64,000 nucleotides of DNA from an uncultured Eubacteriales bacterium (lineage in GTDB: Bacteria > Bacillota > Clostridia > Lachnospirales > Lachnospiraceae). Both the position numbers and the translations under genes were made by a program. The notes beneath the pieces were generated by a model. The model ran no database searches. It was not told the DNA's origin and saw nothing but the letters and a program-made list of their open reading frames with translations. Below are positions 16,257-24,833 of the stretch, piece by piece (within the stretch, counting starts at the first letter, position 1; each line of letters begins with the position of its first letter). The stretch spans positions 25,718 through 89,717 of the forward strand of contig CADBUJ010000012.1 of assembly GCA_902797845.1 (NCBI GenBank), written 5' to 3'.

Positions 16257-17105
16257 TTAGAATCCGTGACCGCCGCCGCCGTGGGTTACGCCGCCGCTGC
16301 TGTGATGGGTGGAGGAAAAGCCTCCTCCGTGACCGCCTCCGTCATCATCCCTTCTTATGCGGTGCCTTACTATAGTCCTGTTTATAAACATATCTCTTTG
16401 ATCATTTATCCTTACAGCGCCCTTTTTCATATAATCGTGGCCTGTAACAGTAACCTTGCCGCCTCTGTTGGCCTTCATTACGCCTACAGCTCCTCCGGCG
16501 GCCGCAACTCCTATCCCGCCTGATATGCCAAGCTCCGTTGCAGAAAGATCGAAGCCGTTATCAGCTCCTTTGGGAGAGGGGCTTATACTTCCTCCTCCGT
16601 TTTCGTAGGAATTCTTATTCTCTTCGTAATAATATGCCGTATCCTCGATGGCACTTAATGCTGAGCGGTAATAATCTCCCTCTGATACATGTCTGAGAGC
16701 CTCTCCGCCAACTATCCACTGAATGGTGTCATCATTAAGATAACGTATGGGCTCCTGTCCGCAGGTAGACAGATATATCTGCCTGTTGTCCATATCTATG
16801 AGATAAAGGACTCCCGCATTATCGGATCCTGTCCCGAAGCCTCCGTTGTCGTAAAAGTCATCGGCATAATCCCTTGTGGACGACCCGTATGTATTATCCG
16901 TAGTTACCACTACGAAATCGATGCCCTGCTCTGCCTTAAGCTCCTGGATCCTTTCTTCCAGCTCACGGCTCTCGGAATCCGAAAAAAGCCCGGCATCATC
17001 GTATACCCTCTGCTCGGAGGCTGCCGTAACAGCCGCAGCGGAGAATACGGTTATCATCAATATATAAAGGCCCGTAAGGAGCTTTCTGAATGATCCGAAT
17101 ATCAT
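16257..17105 (-). CDS. TPM-domain membrane protein, YgcG-like
   Basis: Exported protein with an N-terminal signal (residues about 8-30), a TPM domain (about 30-165: RVYDDAGLFSDSESRELEERI, shown here only in part as its opening, with FVVVTTDN, YADDFYDNGGFG and VLYLIDMDNRQIYLST), a second hydrophobic segment (LGISGGIGVAAAGGAVGVM) and a His/Gly/Ser-rich tail. The TPM domain is named after TLP18.3/Psb32/MOLO-1; bacterial members are of unclear function. The start is set at 17105, whose ATG overlaps the upstream TGA and has GGAGG nine bases before it; a longer reading would run into the neighbour. Confidence 0.85.
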   Translation of the reverse strand: MIFGSFRKLLTGLYILMITVFSAAAVTAASEQRVYDDAGLFSDSESRELEERIQELKAEQGIDFVVVTTDNTYGSSTRDYADDFYDNGGFGTGSDNAGVLYLIDMDNRQIYLSTCGQEPIRYLNDDTIQWIVGGEALRHVSEGDYYRSALSAIEDTAYYYEENKNSYENGGGSISPSPKGADNGFDLSATELGISGGIGVAAAGGAVGVMKANRGGKVTVTGHDYMKKGAVRINDQRDMFINRTIVRHRIRRDDDGGGHGGGFSSTHHSSGGVTHGGGGHGF

Positions 17106-18109
17106 AATAAAAGCCCTCCTATAAGCAACGCTATCACAAAGACGATCACAAATATGCCTATAAACCATGCAAAGGCTTTTCCGTTGGAAACGGGCGGTTC
17201 TCCCACCACCTTGCCGGTCTGACCGTTCATCATAAAGTTATATGTTTTTCCTTTGTAATTGTATTCGAAGAACCACAGGGGAAGCAGCACAAAATCCATG
17301 TTCATGGAAAGAAAATCCGTAGCGGAATCCATGACCATAACGCTGGAATAACCCACGATGCTGCTCCTAACATGCTCCTCTGCATATCCTCTTACTCTTT
17401 TCTGTATAAGAGGCGCGATCTCCTCAGCACCCATATCATATTGGCGGGCTTCAAATCCTGCCAGATACGGCGCCACAAAATCCTTAAGGGCCTCGAAGCT
17501 GTACGGATCGAGCTTATGCATCTCCTCGTCGTCCAGGCTCAATGCTCCGTCGTAATCCACATTTTCGTATTCTATATCCATGTCCCTGTAGACACTGTAA
17601 TGCTCTGTTTCTATGACCTCTTCGTCTCCCACGATGTAGGAGCGTACTCTCTCCGCCCTGGCTCTCATCTTGGTATTAACAACGGAATCGGAGATCCAGT
17701 AAGGAGCATATATGGGCTTAAGATGATTTAGGATGGATTTTTTCTTGAACTCCTTAGGTGTAAGCTTACCCTTGTCGCACCATTTTAAAAATGCCTCGTC
17801 CGCCTGGGATTTATCGTATTCGAAGGGTATAAGCTTAACGGGACGGTATGATCCTTCCATCCTTTCGGAGATGATAAGGGGAGCTCCGCAATATGCGCAT
17901 ATACCGGACATATCGTATTCCTTGGCATCGTGTACAGCTCCGCAGCTGGGACAATGGAATCTTCCGTCTTCATCGGCAGACTCCCTTATGCCGTCCTGCT
18001 TTTCCCTTACTTCTTCCGTATAATCACAATGCTCGCAGTGAAGCAGTTTCTTTTTTATATTGTATTTCAGATCTGCTCCGCATTGGGGGCAGTTGAAATT
18101 TATGACCAT
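17102..18109 (-). CDS. TFIIB-type zinc-ribbon protein with C-terminal membrane anchor
   Basis: Three CxxC-type pairs are seen: CPQC and CEHC (residues 8-30), then CPSC and CAYC (about 52-78), giving two treble/ribbon zinc sites. A long middle domain (about 90-290) has no recognised catalytic motif but includes YAPYWISDSVVNTKM and PLWFFEYNYKGKTYNFMMNG split across beta strands. A single membrane helix ends the protein (FAWFIGIFVIVFVIALLIGG). It is coupled by a 4-nt overlap to the TPM gene; the pair may work together at the membrane. Function is unknown. Confidence 0.82.
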   Translation of the reverse strand: MVINFNCPQCGADLKYNIKKKLLHCEHCDYTEEVREKQDGIRESADEDGRFHCPSCGAVHDAKEYDMSGICAYCGAPLIISERMEGSYRPVKLIPFEYDKSQADEAFLKWCDKGKLTPKEFKKKSILNHLKPIYAPYWISDSVVNTKMRARAERVRSYIVGDEEVIETEHYSVYRDMDIEYENVDYDGALSLDDEEMHKLDPYSFEALKDFVAPYLAGFEARQYDMGAEEIAPLIQKRVRGYAEEHVRSSIVGYSSVMVMDSATDFLSMNMDFVLLPLWFFEYNYKGKTYNFMMNGQTGKVVGEPPVSNGKAFAWFIGIFVIVFVIALLIGGLLL

Positions 18110-18129
18110 ATTACGTCTCCTATAAGTAA

Positions 18130-18156
18130 GAATGATTATTTATTATATCATCATTC
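18130..18156. promoter_or_regulatory. inverted repeat around the -10 box of the zinc-ribbon gene
   Basis: GAATGAT and ATCATTC, 13 nt apart, flank TATAAT (18147-18142, minus). It could be an operator or a weak terminator of the preceding gene group. No strong -35 box. Confidence 0.45.
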
Positions 18157-18164
18157 AGGTGCTT

Positions 18165-18647
18165 TTACATGTCTGCAGGCAATTTATACACAAGTATACG
18201 GGTGCGTTCATCCGTATCTTCCACAAGGGAACTAAGATCAAACTCTTCTGTTCTTACAAATATTCCGCCCATGGATGATATCAGCTTTATGCTGGGGATA
18301 TTATTGCTTTCCGCCTTCCATATAAGCTCCCTGTATCCCATATTCCGGGCTCTCTTTATAAGCTCCTTTAAGGCATTTGTTCCTTTCTTCCTGCCTCGTT
18401 CATCACCCTTAAGCTCTATGCCTATCTCCCCTGTTGTACCTTCAGTACCCTTTATCTCACAGAATCCTATTATCTTTCCGTTTTCCATTATAACGAAATG
18501 ATGGTCATTTCCTGTCATAAGCTCATGCCAGAAGACATCAAAGTGCCCCTTAAAAAGAGAAGGAAATGGACTCTCCTTGATATAGTGATTAAAATAATCT
18601 CTTTTGTGCTCCTCTGTCAGGTCTGAAAGACTAATATCAAAGCTCAT
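18165..18647 (-). CDS. GNAT family N-acetyltransferase
   Basis: The 160 residues have the GNAT fold signals: an N-terminal substrate half, the beta4 strand GEIGIELKG, and the acetyl-CoA loop DERGRKKGTNALKELIKRA, followed by ELIWKAESNNIPSIKLISSMGG, of which the Asn and the IKL helix are typical. Substrate is unknown. It overlaps the threonine aldolase gene by 11 nt and is last in its group of four. Confidence 0.85.
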   Translation of the reverse strand: MSFDISLSDLTEEHKRDYFNHYIKESPFPSLFKGHFDVFWHELMTGNDHHFVIMENGKIIGFCEIKGTEGTTGEIGIELKGDERGRKKGTNALKELIKRARNMGYRELIWKAESNNIPSIKLISSMGGIFVRTEEFDLSSLVEDTDERTRILVYKLPADM

Positions 18648-19668
18648 TTATGGTGCGGATCAATGCATCCGTTTCTTCTTTTACGGTAGCAAAGCTGGTA
18701 CAGAAACGGGCTACGATCATGTCTCCTTCCATTCCTTCAAATTCGAATACGTGCTCCTTTTCCAGATGCTCGGCCTGCTCCTTTGTAAGCAGAGCAAACT
18801 GCTGATTTGTAGGGCTTATTGTTTTAAGAGGTATGCCCTTTTCCATAAAAGCATTCCTTATCCTGTATGCTTCATCCACTGCCTTTTTAGTTATCTGAAA
18901 ATACAGACCGTCTTCAAAAAGCACCTGGAACTGAAGCCCCAAAAGCCATCCCTTTGCAAGCATGCCGCCGTTTTGTTTGATATAGCTCCTGAAATCCGGC
19001 TTAAGCTCATCATTTCCTATGACCACAGCCTCGCCGAAAAGAGCTCCGCATTTTGTGCCTCCTATATAAAACACATCCGCAAGGCGGGAAATGTCTTTAA
19101 GGGAAACATCATTGTCCGAAGATCCGAGGCCGTAACCCATACGGGCCCCGTCAATAAAAAGATACATGGAATATTTTGTGCATACGCTTTTTATATCCTC
19201 TAACTCTTTAAGGGAATAAAGGCTCCCCAGCTCTGTGGGGAATGATATATAAACCATACGGGGCATCACTATGTGCTCCTTGATCCGGCTGTCTGCATAA
19301 TCCTTTGCGGTCTTTTCTATGTCCTCGGCGGATATCTTCCCATCTCTGTTATTTAAGGCGATTATCTTATGTCCCGTATTCTCCACTGCTCCCGTTTCAT
19401 GACAGGAGATATGACCCGTATCGGCACTTATAACAGCCTGATAAGGTCTTAGGGCTGATGCTATTACCGTATAATTGGCCTGAGTGCCGCCCTCCAGGAA
19501 ATGAATATCATATTCCTTTGATCCGTCAAGATATTTGCGGATGCTGTCTGCAGCCATAGCGCACAGATCATCCGTTCCGTATCCGGGAAAGGATGTATCG
19601 TTATGATCGGCCAAAGCTTTTATGATAGCCGGATGAGCTCCTTTGTTGTAATCATTATTGAATCTCAT
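18637..19668 (-). CDS. ltaE: low-specificity L-threonine aldolase
   Basis: PLP enzyme splitting threonine or allo-threonine to glycine and acetaldehyde. The 343 residues start with FNNDYNKGAHPAIIKAL, then the PLP-binding EGGTQANYTV, HISCHETGA, FIDGARMGYGLG and the Schiff-base lysine K206 in YIGGTKCGALFGE. The aldolase reading is typical of the DgcA-like beta-eliminating lyase fold; a related phenylserine or serine activity is possible. AGGAG lies six bases before the ATG, inside the upstream nuclease gene (14-nt overlap). Confidence 0.92.
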   Translation of the reverse strand: MRFNNDYNKGAHPAIIKALADHNDTSFPGYGTDDLCAMAADSIRKYLDGSKEYDIHFLEGGTQANYTVIASALRPYQAVISADTGHISCHETGAVENTGHKIIALNNRDGKISAEDIEKTAKDYADSRIKEHIVMPRMVYISFPTELGSLYSLKELEDIKSVCTKYSMYLFIDGARMGYGLGSSDNDVSLKDISRLADVFYIGGTKCGALFGEAVVIGNDELKPDFRSYIKQNGGMLAKGWLLGLQFQVLFEDGLYFQITKKAVDEAYRIRNAFMEKGIPLKTISPTNQQFALLTKEQAEHLEKEHVFEFEGMEGDMIVARFCTSFATVKEETDALIRTINEL

Positions 19669-20371
19669 AGCTTTCTCCTGTCTTGTAGTCTATGCTTATG
19701 CCCGGTTGAACATTATATATAAATACGGCAAAGCATACGCTCTCTCCGCCGTCCTCAACGGAACAGCCTTCAAGAAGTATCCCCCTTGCAAGAAGCTCTC
19801 TTCCTTTAAAATACGGAGTCGCTCTGTAAAGCACGTGTCCGCCGGTATCTCTTATATGATCCAGTATCATTCTTTCATATGATCCCATGGCATTATTCAT
19901 GTTTCTTGTGCCTGTCATCAGATTTCCCGGATTAAGGTTTTCCCCCGTCAGGGAAAAGGCAATTAGATGGCATCTGTTGTAAAGGCTTCCGCCCTGTACG
20001 GAATCATATGAAGCAGAATCCCATCCGCTGGGTCTTATGGAGGATATGGGCTCTCTTTCAGAGTCCGGAAGAGTCTCCCTTCCCACGCACGAAAAGGCCA
20101 TTACAGCTCTTCCGAGGCCGTCCGTATCCTGGTAAAATTCGAATGCCTTCCCTTCTGTATCATTTACGTCAAATAAAGGGATCCCTCCGTTTATTTCTAT
20201 AACGTTATCCCCGTAATACAAAGGGATACTTTTCAGCACATCCTTTGACACTCTTTCTACGGCGCCCTTTTCCACATCACTGAAGGAATTTATATATTCC
20301 CTGTCCCTTCCCAAAAGAAGCAGTGATGATGCTGCCAGCAAAAGTGCAAAGATCTTTAAAATGATCTTCAT
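19655..20371 (-). CDS. secreted DNA/RNA non-specific endonuclease (EndA/NucA-like)
   Basis: Exported nuclease: an N-terminal hydrophobic signal or anchor (KIILKIFALLLAASSLLLLG) and a beta-beta-alpha-metal domain with SLYNRCHLIAFSLTG, where His is the general base, followed by the Asn-bearing NPGNLMTGTRNMN that binds the metal. Streptococcal EndA-type proteins degrade one strand during DNA uptake or act on extracellular DNA. I place the start at ATG 20371, one base after the upstream stop; a TTG 18 nt earlier is possible. No clear ribosome site, so translation is probably coupled. Confidence 0.85.
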   Translation of the reverse strand: MKIILKIFALLLAASSLLLLGRDREYINSFSDVEKGAVERVSKDVLKSIPLYYGDNVIEINGGIPLFDVNDTEGKAFEFYQDTDGLGRAVMAFSCVGRETLPDSEREPISSIRPSGWDSASYDSVQGGSLYNRCHLIAFSLTGENLNPGNLMTGTRNMNNAMGSYERMILDHIRDTGGHVLYRATPYFKGRELLARGILLEGCSVEDGGESVCFAVFIYNVQPGISIDYKTGESYEIQ

Positions 20372-20372
20372 A

Positions 20373-20972
20373 TTAGTTATCAGCCGCAAGACGGCTTATT
20401 AACTCCCGGATCACCGAAAGGGGGTGGGTGGGGAAGTCAATATCATATTCCGCTTTTTCGGAAAGGTTCATTAAGTTCCCGTAACCGTTGTCTGGGTCAT
20501 AAGGATCGAAGGACCATTCCTCAGGCATCTCGTTAAAAGGGCCGTCGGGATAGAGCATCTCGAAAACATATCTTTCCCTTACGCCGCTCAGACCTTCCTC
20601 GTAGAATACTCCCTTTATATCGAAGACAATATCCTTTTGAAAGAGCTGGGCCATAAGCACATATTCCATTCCCTGTCCCGTATCATTTTTCAGAATGATA
20701 TATAAAAGGTCATCTCCCGAAGATGTTTCTTCCCTTTCTGCCTCTATGATCCCTCCGCTCTCCGGAAGGTCCTCCCTTATCATTTCTCTTAAGGAATACA
20801 TATCATATATGGGCAGAGCATCAAATTCGTCGATCAGCTCTACTGAAAGCTGTCCCGTCGTATTAACATTACTAAAGCAAAGATCCCTTCTTAAGGGATC
20901 CCATTCCCCTTCCTCATTCAAAAAGCCTTCCGGCAGATAAACGGAATGATCATCCAATGTTATTTTTCCCAT
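20373..20972 (-). CDS. hypothetical acidic cytoplasmic protein
   Basis: I do not recognise this 199-residue protein. It has no signal peptide or membrane helix, is strongly acidic, and contains mixed alpha/beta stretches such as YIILKNDTGQGMEYVLMAQL cut from its centre and an Asp/Pro/Gly-rich FDPYDPDNGYG. The start ATG is preceded by AGAGGTG. It is the first gene of the group and ends one base before the secreted nuclease start. Acidic partners next to nucleases are sometimes immunity proteins, but nothing here proves that. Confidence 0.7.
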   Translation of the reverse strand: MGKITLDDHSVYLPEGFLNEEGEWDPLRRDLCFSNVNTTGQLSVELIDEFDALPIYDMYSLREMIREDLPESGGIIEAEREETSSGDDLLYIILKNDTGQGMEYVLMAQLFQKDIVFDIKGVFYEEGLSGVRERYVFEMLYPDGPFNEMPEEWSFDPYDPDNGYGNLMNLSEKAEYDIDFPTHPLSVIRELISRLAADN

Positions 20973-21100
20973 ATTTACACCTCTAAAGTATAATGATATG
21001 TAATAAGCCTTAAACTTTCAATAATCTACCGGCGATTTCCAGGGGTAAAAACATATAATATGCAATCCTTATAAGGGACTGATCCTATTTAAAAACAAAC

Positions 21101-21129
21101 AGGCGGATGAGATATATACTCATCCGCCT
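21101..21129 (-). terminator. terminator after the deoxyribosyltransferase-like gene
   Basis: An 11-bp perfect stem AGGCGGATGAG around ATATATA, followed on the minus strand by TGTTTGTTTTT. It ends the lipoprotein-21190 transcript. Confidence 0.88.
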
Positions 21130-21143
21130 TTAATCGACTTTTT

Positions 21144-21171
21144 CCGAAATTACCTGATATCAGAATTTCGG
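21144..21171. repeat. nested inverted repeat
   Basis: CCGAAATT and AATTTCGG flank a centre holding the palindrome CTGATATCAG. It lies just upstream of the terminator on the minus strand and has no T-run of its own. Purpose unknown. Confidence 0.5.
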
Positions 21172-21189
21172 CCGATTGGGCCTGTATCC

Positions 21190-21525
21190 TTAAATATCCT
21201 CCAGATAATTTACGGGCTTTCCTGTGCTCTTCGCATATTCGATCTCTGATCTTGTGCTGGAGCCGATATAGCCTCCCACATTTATAACAAAGATCTCATC
21301 AGCCAGATCGATTTTTCTTTTATGCATGTCATCCAGCATCTCTTTTGTCTTTGTAAGAGTGCCTTCATCCATGTTCTCCCAGACCTCATTATCTCCGGAA
21401 TGGCCGAAAAGTCCGACGCTTATTACGATATTTCCTTCCAAAGTAAGCTGCTTCTGGACTTCCGTAAACTCTTTCTTAAATCTGGTGCTGCCGCAAAGAG
21501 TTATGATCTTATAATTTCCTATCAT
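21190..21525 (-). CDS. nucleoside 2-deoxyribosyltransferase-like protein
   Basis: The 111 residues follow the nucleoside 2-deoxyribosyltransferase fold: an opening strand and ITLCGSTRFKKEF loop, an alpha/beta centre with DLADEIFVINVGGYIGSST, and SEIEYAKSTGKPV, whose glutamate matches the family nucleophile position. It is close to the minimal size, so it may be a nucleotide-binding relative rather than an active transferase. The ATG shares one base with the lipoprotein stop (TGATG), implying coupling. Confidence 0.75.
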   Translation of the reverse strand: MIGNYKIITLCGSTRFKKEFTEVQKQLTLEGNIVISVGLFGHSGDNEVWENMDEGTLTKTKEMLDDMHKRKIDLADEIFVINVGGYIGSSTRSEIEYAKSTGKPVNYLEDI

Positions 21526-22400
21526 CAGTTAAGAGAAAAAACGATATCCTTGCCGGCATCCTCTTTGTCATCTTCCCATGTAAGAGTATAATCATCGTTT
21601 ACCACGATGCGTCCGGTGCCGTCGTTATATGCTTCCTCCGAAGACTTTACGGAGCCGTCTTCGCCGTATACGGTAGTGGTCTTTACGCAATCTGTATACT
21701 CTATTGCATTAGCCTCTTCATTATATACGCCGCTCATGGTCCACTCGTTGTTTTCAAATGCGCTGTCAGCCCATGTGATAACTATATCTGCCCCGTTTGT
21801 TCCTGAAGCCTTTATGGTGGCGCTGGCTCTGTCTGCGCTGTACTCGCCGATAATATTCATAACAGGATTTTGGCCGTCGTCTGAATCTCCTCCGTCTGCG
21901 GAAAGAAATTCAAAGGTCTGTCCGTCAGCCATATGTTCTTCATCATCTTCCCATGTAAGAGTTCCGTCTTCATTAAAGATTATACGGCCTTTTCCGTTTT
22001 CGTATTCTGTGGACTCTTCAGCCACTTTTCCATCCTCGCCGAATGTAAGATTCTTCTTAACACAGTCTTCATATTCCATTGTAAGAGTATCTGCATCAAG
22101 CTTGCCGCTCATGGTCCATTCAGATGATTCCGAAGCACTGCTGCTCCATACTACGCTTACCTTTGCACCATCCTCATCGTCTCCGCTTTCAACGGTAAGT
22201 GCTGCTCTTCCCATTACATATGTGCCGATAAAGTTCATTACGGGATTCTGGCCGTCATCTCCTGAATCTGCGCTGTCGCTTTCTGATGTTGATTCAGATG
22301 AAGGCGCTGCATCTGTTTCAGATCCTTCTTTACTTCCTCCGCAGGCTGCAAGTGATACTACCATCATACCTGCCAAAACAATGCTTAAAATTTTTTTCAT
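21525..22400 (-). CDS. lipoprotein with a duplicated domain
   Basis: A lipoprotein signal (ILSIVLAGMMVVSLAAC, C20 lipidated) and a Ser/Asp/Glu-rich linker precede two copies of a roughly 115-residue domain (about 48-167 and 175-291). Each copy has NPVMNxIG, EWTMSG, YxDCVK, YGEDGKV-like and GRIxxNxDxTLTWEDD in the same order. The copies have diverged and are not a recent DNA duplication. The domain is not one I recognise with a function; ligand binding at the cell surface is a guess. It has its own promoter and a GGAGG site. Confidence 0.85.
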   Translation of the reverse strand: MKKILSIVLAGMMVVSLAACGGSKEGSETDAAPSSESTSESDSADSGDDGQNPVMNFIGTYVMGRAALTVESGDDEDGAKVSVVWSSSASESSEWTMSGKLDADTLTMEYEDCVKKNLTFGEDGKVAEESTEYENGKGRIIFNEDGTLTWEDDEEHMADGQTFEFLSADGGDSDDGQNPVMNIIGEYSADRASATIKASGTNGADIVITWADSAFENNEWTMSGVYNEEANAIEYTDCVKTTTVYGEDGSVKSSEEAYNDGTGRIVVNDDYTLTWEDDKEDAGKDIVFSLN

Positions 22401-22453
22401 GACTTCCTCCTATTTACATCCTTTTAAATCTATAAATCCTGCAAACAGATATT

Positions 22454-22481
22454 ATTATACTCCCTAAAATATAATTAACAA
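22454..22481 (-). promoter_or_regulatory. lipoprotein promoter
   Basis: TTGTTA (22481-22476), 16-nt spacer, TATAAT (22459-22454), about 55 nt before the lipoprotein start. Confidence 0.7.
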
Positions 22482-22508
22482 CATTCCACTTAGACCCGGC
22501 ATTTATCC

Positions 22509-22673
22509 TTAATCCGTATCCATATCCTCTATGCCGATAAAGGTGCGTTCTCCTTCTTTCTTACTTTTTTCCTCTGATGCACCCTTATTTCCGTCTTTCT
22601 CCTTTTGTTCCTTCGGGAACATGGAATCCAAAAGCTTTTCCAGGTCTTTTGACGGCCTTGCTATTACAGACAT
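22509..22673 (-). CDS. 54-residue hypothetical protein downstream of pepD
   Basis: A short reading frame opening MSVIARPSKDLEKLLDSMFP and continuing as a highly charged Lys/Glu segment, ending FIGIEDMDTD. AAAGGAGGA lies six bases before the ATG, a strong site that overlaps the end of pepD, so it is very likely translated as the last gene of the V-ATPase/pepD operon. It is too small and biased for me to assign a family. No terminator hairpin was seen after it before the lipoprotein promoter. Confidence 0.65.
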   Translation of the reverse strand: MSVIARPSKDLEKLLDSMFPKEQKEKDGNKGASEEKSKKEGERTFIGIEDMDTD

Positions 22674-22685
22674 CTTCTTCCTCCT

Positions 22686-24155
22686 TTATTCCCCTTCTTC
22701 AAGAACTCTGAGAAGCAGCTCCCACATCCTTACTGCGGATGATATATGGAGCTTCTCTTCCGTGGTGTGAACATCGTCTATATCAGGACCGATGGATATG
22801 CAGTCCAGCTCCGGTCTTTTGGAGATGAACATGCCGCATTCAAGTCCTCCGTGAACTGCCGTTACCAAAGGTTCCTTACGGAACATCTCTCTGTATACTC
22901 TGAGAAAAAGTTCTCTTAAGGGAGAATCCTTTCTGTATTCCCATCCGGGATGCTTCCCGTAAATATTCGGGACGGCTCCGCAAAGCTGCGCCATTCTTGC
23001 CACCCTGTCCGTAAGATCCTCCCATTCAGTCTCATATGAGCCCCTTATGGATACGATCAAAGAGAATGATTCTTCCGAAAGCCTTGCTATTCCCATATTT
23101 AAGGATAATTGAGGAAGTCCCTCTATCTCTCCGCTCATGGACTGTACTCCGTGGGGAATAAGCCTCAAAAGATCCGTCACTTTTTCCGCAGAGCTTTTAT
23201 CTATACATTTTTCCGTTCCGAAGCCAAGATCCTCTGTCTCTATTATGATGCCGTCATCACGTCCGGAGAGCTCCTTTTTTAAAGCTTCGGCAATGTCATC
23301 AGCAAGGCTCTTTACAATATCTGCAGCCTCTTCCCCTTTTTCGGGTATGATCATCTCTGCCGTGCATTCTCTGGGAACCGCGTTATCCGCATCTCCTCCG
23401 AAAAGGCTGTATATCCTGGCATCACTTTTTTCAATGATCTTCTTTAATACTCTGCCCATAAGCTGAAGGGCATTTCCCCTTCCCTTATTTATAATGACTC
23501 CCGCATGACCTCCCAGAAGGCCTGTTATCTTAAGCCGGATCCTTTCGCCTTTGATCTCTTCTCTTTTTACTTCCACAAGGCTTTCTATCCTTGAAGCCCC
23601 GGTGCAGCCGGAAACAAATATACCTTCTGTTTCTATATCTATGTTTATAACTCTTGTGCCCCTAAGCCTTTTTACGTCAAGCTCCTTGGCTCCCAGCATC
23701 CCCACTTCCTCATCGGTTGTAAACACTGCCTCCAGAGGCGGATGCTTTATATTTTTATCATCAAGTATTGCCAGGATATATGCCGCTCCTATGCCGTTGT
23801 CAGCTCCGAGGGACGTATCCTTTGCAAAAAGAAGATCTCCCTCCACCATAAGCTTTAAGGGCTCTTTTTTCATGTCGATGCCCGATCCCGGTCTTGCAAC
23901 TGCCACCATATCCACATGGCACTGCAGGATCACTCCCGGCATTTTCTCCATGCCCTCTGATCCGTGGCTTTCAATCACCACATTTCCTGCCTTGTCCATG
24001 TAATGATCAAGCCCTCTTGCTTCGGCAAAATCCATAAGATATTCTCCTATGGCTTTCATGTTTCCCGAGCCTCTCGGTATATTGCTTATTTCTCTGAAAT
24101 AACGAAAAAAGGGCTCCTTTAAGAGCTCCTCTTCTCTGATCTTGGAATCACCCAT
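22686..24155 (-). CDS. pepD: aminoacyl-histidine dipeptidase (peptidase D, M20)
   Basis: Zinc dipeptidase splitting Xaa-His dipeptides such as carnosine. The 489-residue length and the M20C order are clear: first metal motif LQCHVDMVAV, SLGADNGIG with the bridging Asp, TTDEEVGMLGA with the catalytic glutamates, GLLGGHAGVIINKGRGNA and VTAVHGGLECGMF near the end. Its ATG overlaps ntpD by 8 nt, tying it to the V-ATPase operon though it has no obvious role in the pump. Confidence 0.95.
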   Translation of the reverse strand: MGDSKIREEELLKEPFFRYFREISNIPRGSGNMKAIGEYLMDFAEARGLDHYMDKAGNVVIESHGSEGMEKMPGVILQCHVDMVAVARPGSGIDMKKEPLKLMVEGDLLFAKDTSLGADNGIGAAYILAILDDKNIKHPPLEAVFTTDEEVGMLGAKELDVKRLRGTRVINIDIETEGIFVSGCTGASRIESLVEVKREEIKGERIRLKITGLLGGHAGVIINKGRGNALQLMGRVLKKIIEKSDARIYSLFGGDADNAVPRECTAEMIIPEKGEEAADIVKSLADDIAEALKKELSGRDDGIIIETEDLGFGTEKCIDKSSAEKVTDLLRLIPHGVQSMSGEIEGLPQLSLNMGIARLSEESFSLIVSIRGSYETEWEDLTDRVARMAQLCGAVPNIYGKHPGWEYRKDSPLRELFLRVYREMFRKEPLVTAVHGGLECGMFISKRPELDCISIGPDIDDVHTTEEKLHISSAVRMWELLLRVLEEGE

Positions 24156-24819
24156 TTATCAATTCCCTTTCGTCGTAGTGATGAGCCTCGTTAAGCATCA
24201 TGTCTTTAACTTTCATAAGACGCACCTGCGTGCTTCGTTCGTTCTCATCAAGCTTCATGGTTATGTATTTTATTCCCGCCTTTGTTTCCGGTATGATAAC
24301 ATGCTCAAGAGCGTTTACTCTTCGCCTTGTTTTTTCGATCTCCGCCGCCATCAGCTGACAGGATTTTTCCGTTTCAGCCAGCTTGAGCATGTCCGGAAGA
24401 GCATCGGAAAGAGATCTTACGGCATTGTCAAGTTCCCCTGATGTAAAGGCGAAGCCGTAAGCATATATATCATTTTCATCAGCAGTCCTTGTGGTGTAAT
24501 CAAATACGGGGATATCCACGCTCATAACGTTTTTTGTCTTCGTTTCCAGGTAGATCTCCTGTCTGGGAGTAAGCATGGAGGTGCGGATCATCTCTTCCGA
24601 CATTGATGCCTTTGCCATTACAAAATTCTTGTTGGCTATGCCAAGCTTCCTCTCCACGCTTTTCCTAAGCTCCATATTTTCTCTTACAAGGTCAAGGAAC
24701 TCCCTTATAAGCTCGTCTCTTTTATCCTTTAAAAGGCGATGTCCCTTAACTGCAGTCTGAAGCTTCTTCTTAAGACGGGTAAGCTCCATCCTGGTGGGGT
24801 TAACCTGTGTTCCGGCCAC
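24148..24819 (-). CDS. ntpD: V/A-type ATPase subunit D (central stalk)
   Basis: Rotor shaft protein of the V/A-ATPase. The 223 residues begin with the typical NPTRMELTRLKKKLQTAVKG and form two long helices with TRRRVNALEHVIIPE near the C terminus, as in all D subunits. Cytoplasmic side of the complex. It follows ntpB by 14 nt and overlaps pepD by 8 nt. Confidence 0.96.
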   Translation of the reverse strand: MAGTQVNPTRMELTRLKKKLQTAVKGHRLLKDKRDELIREFLDLVRENMELRKSVERKLGIANKNFVMAKASMSEEMIRTSMLTPRQEIYLETKTKNVMSVDIPVFDYTTRTADENDIYAYGFAFTSGELDNAVRSLSDALPDMLKLAETEKSCQLMAAEIEKTRRRVNALEHVIIPETKAGIKYITMKLDENERSTQVRLMKVKDMMLNEAHHYDERELING

Positions 24820-24833
24820 TTTCTTCTCCTTAG

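Noticed and set aside
20373-21171. A CRISPR-like or attachment-site repeat near the hairpins at 21.1 kb.
   Set aside because: Only single inverted repeats are present, explained by a terminator and one unexplained dyad; no direct repeats with spacers.
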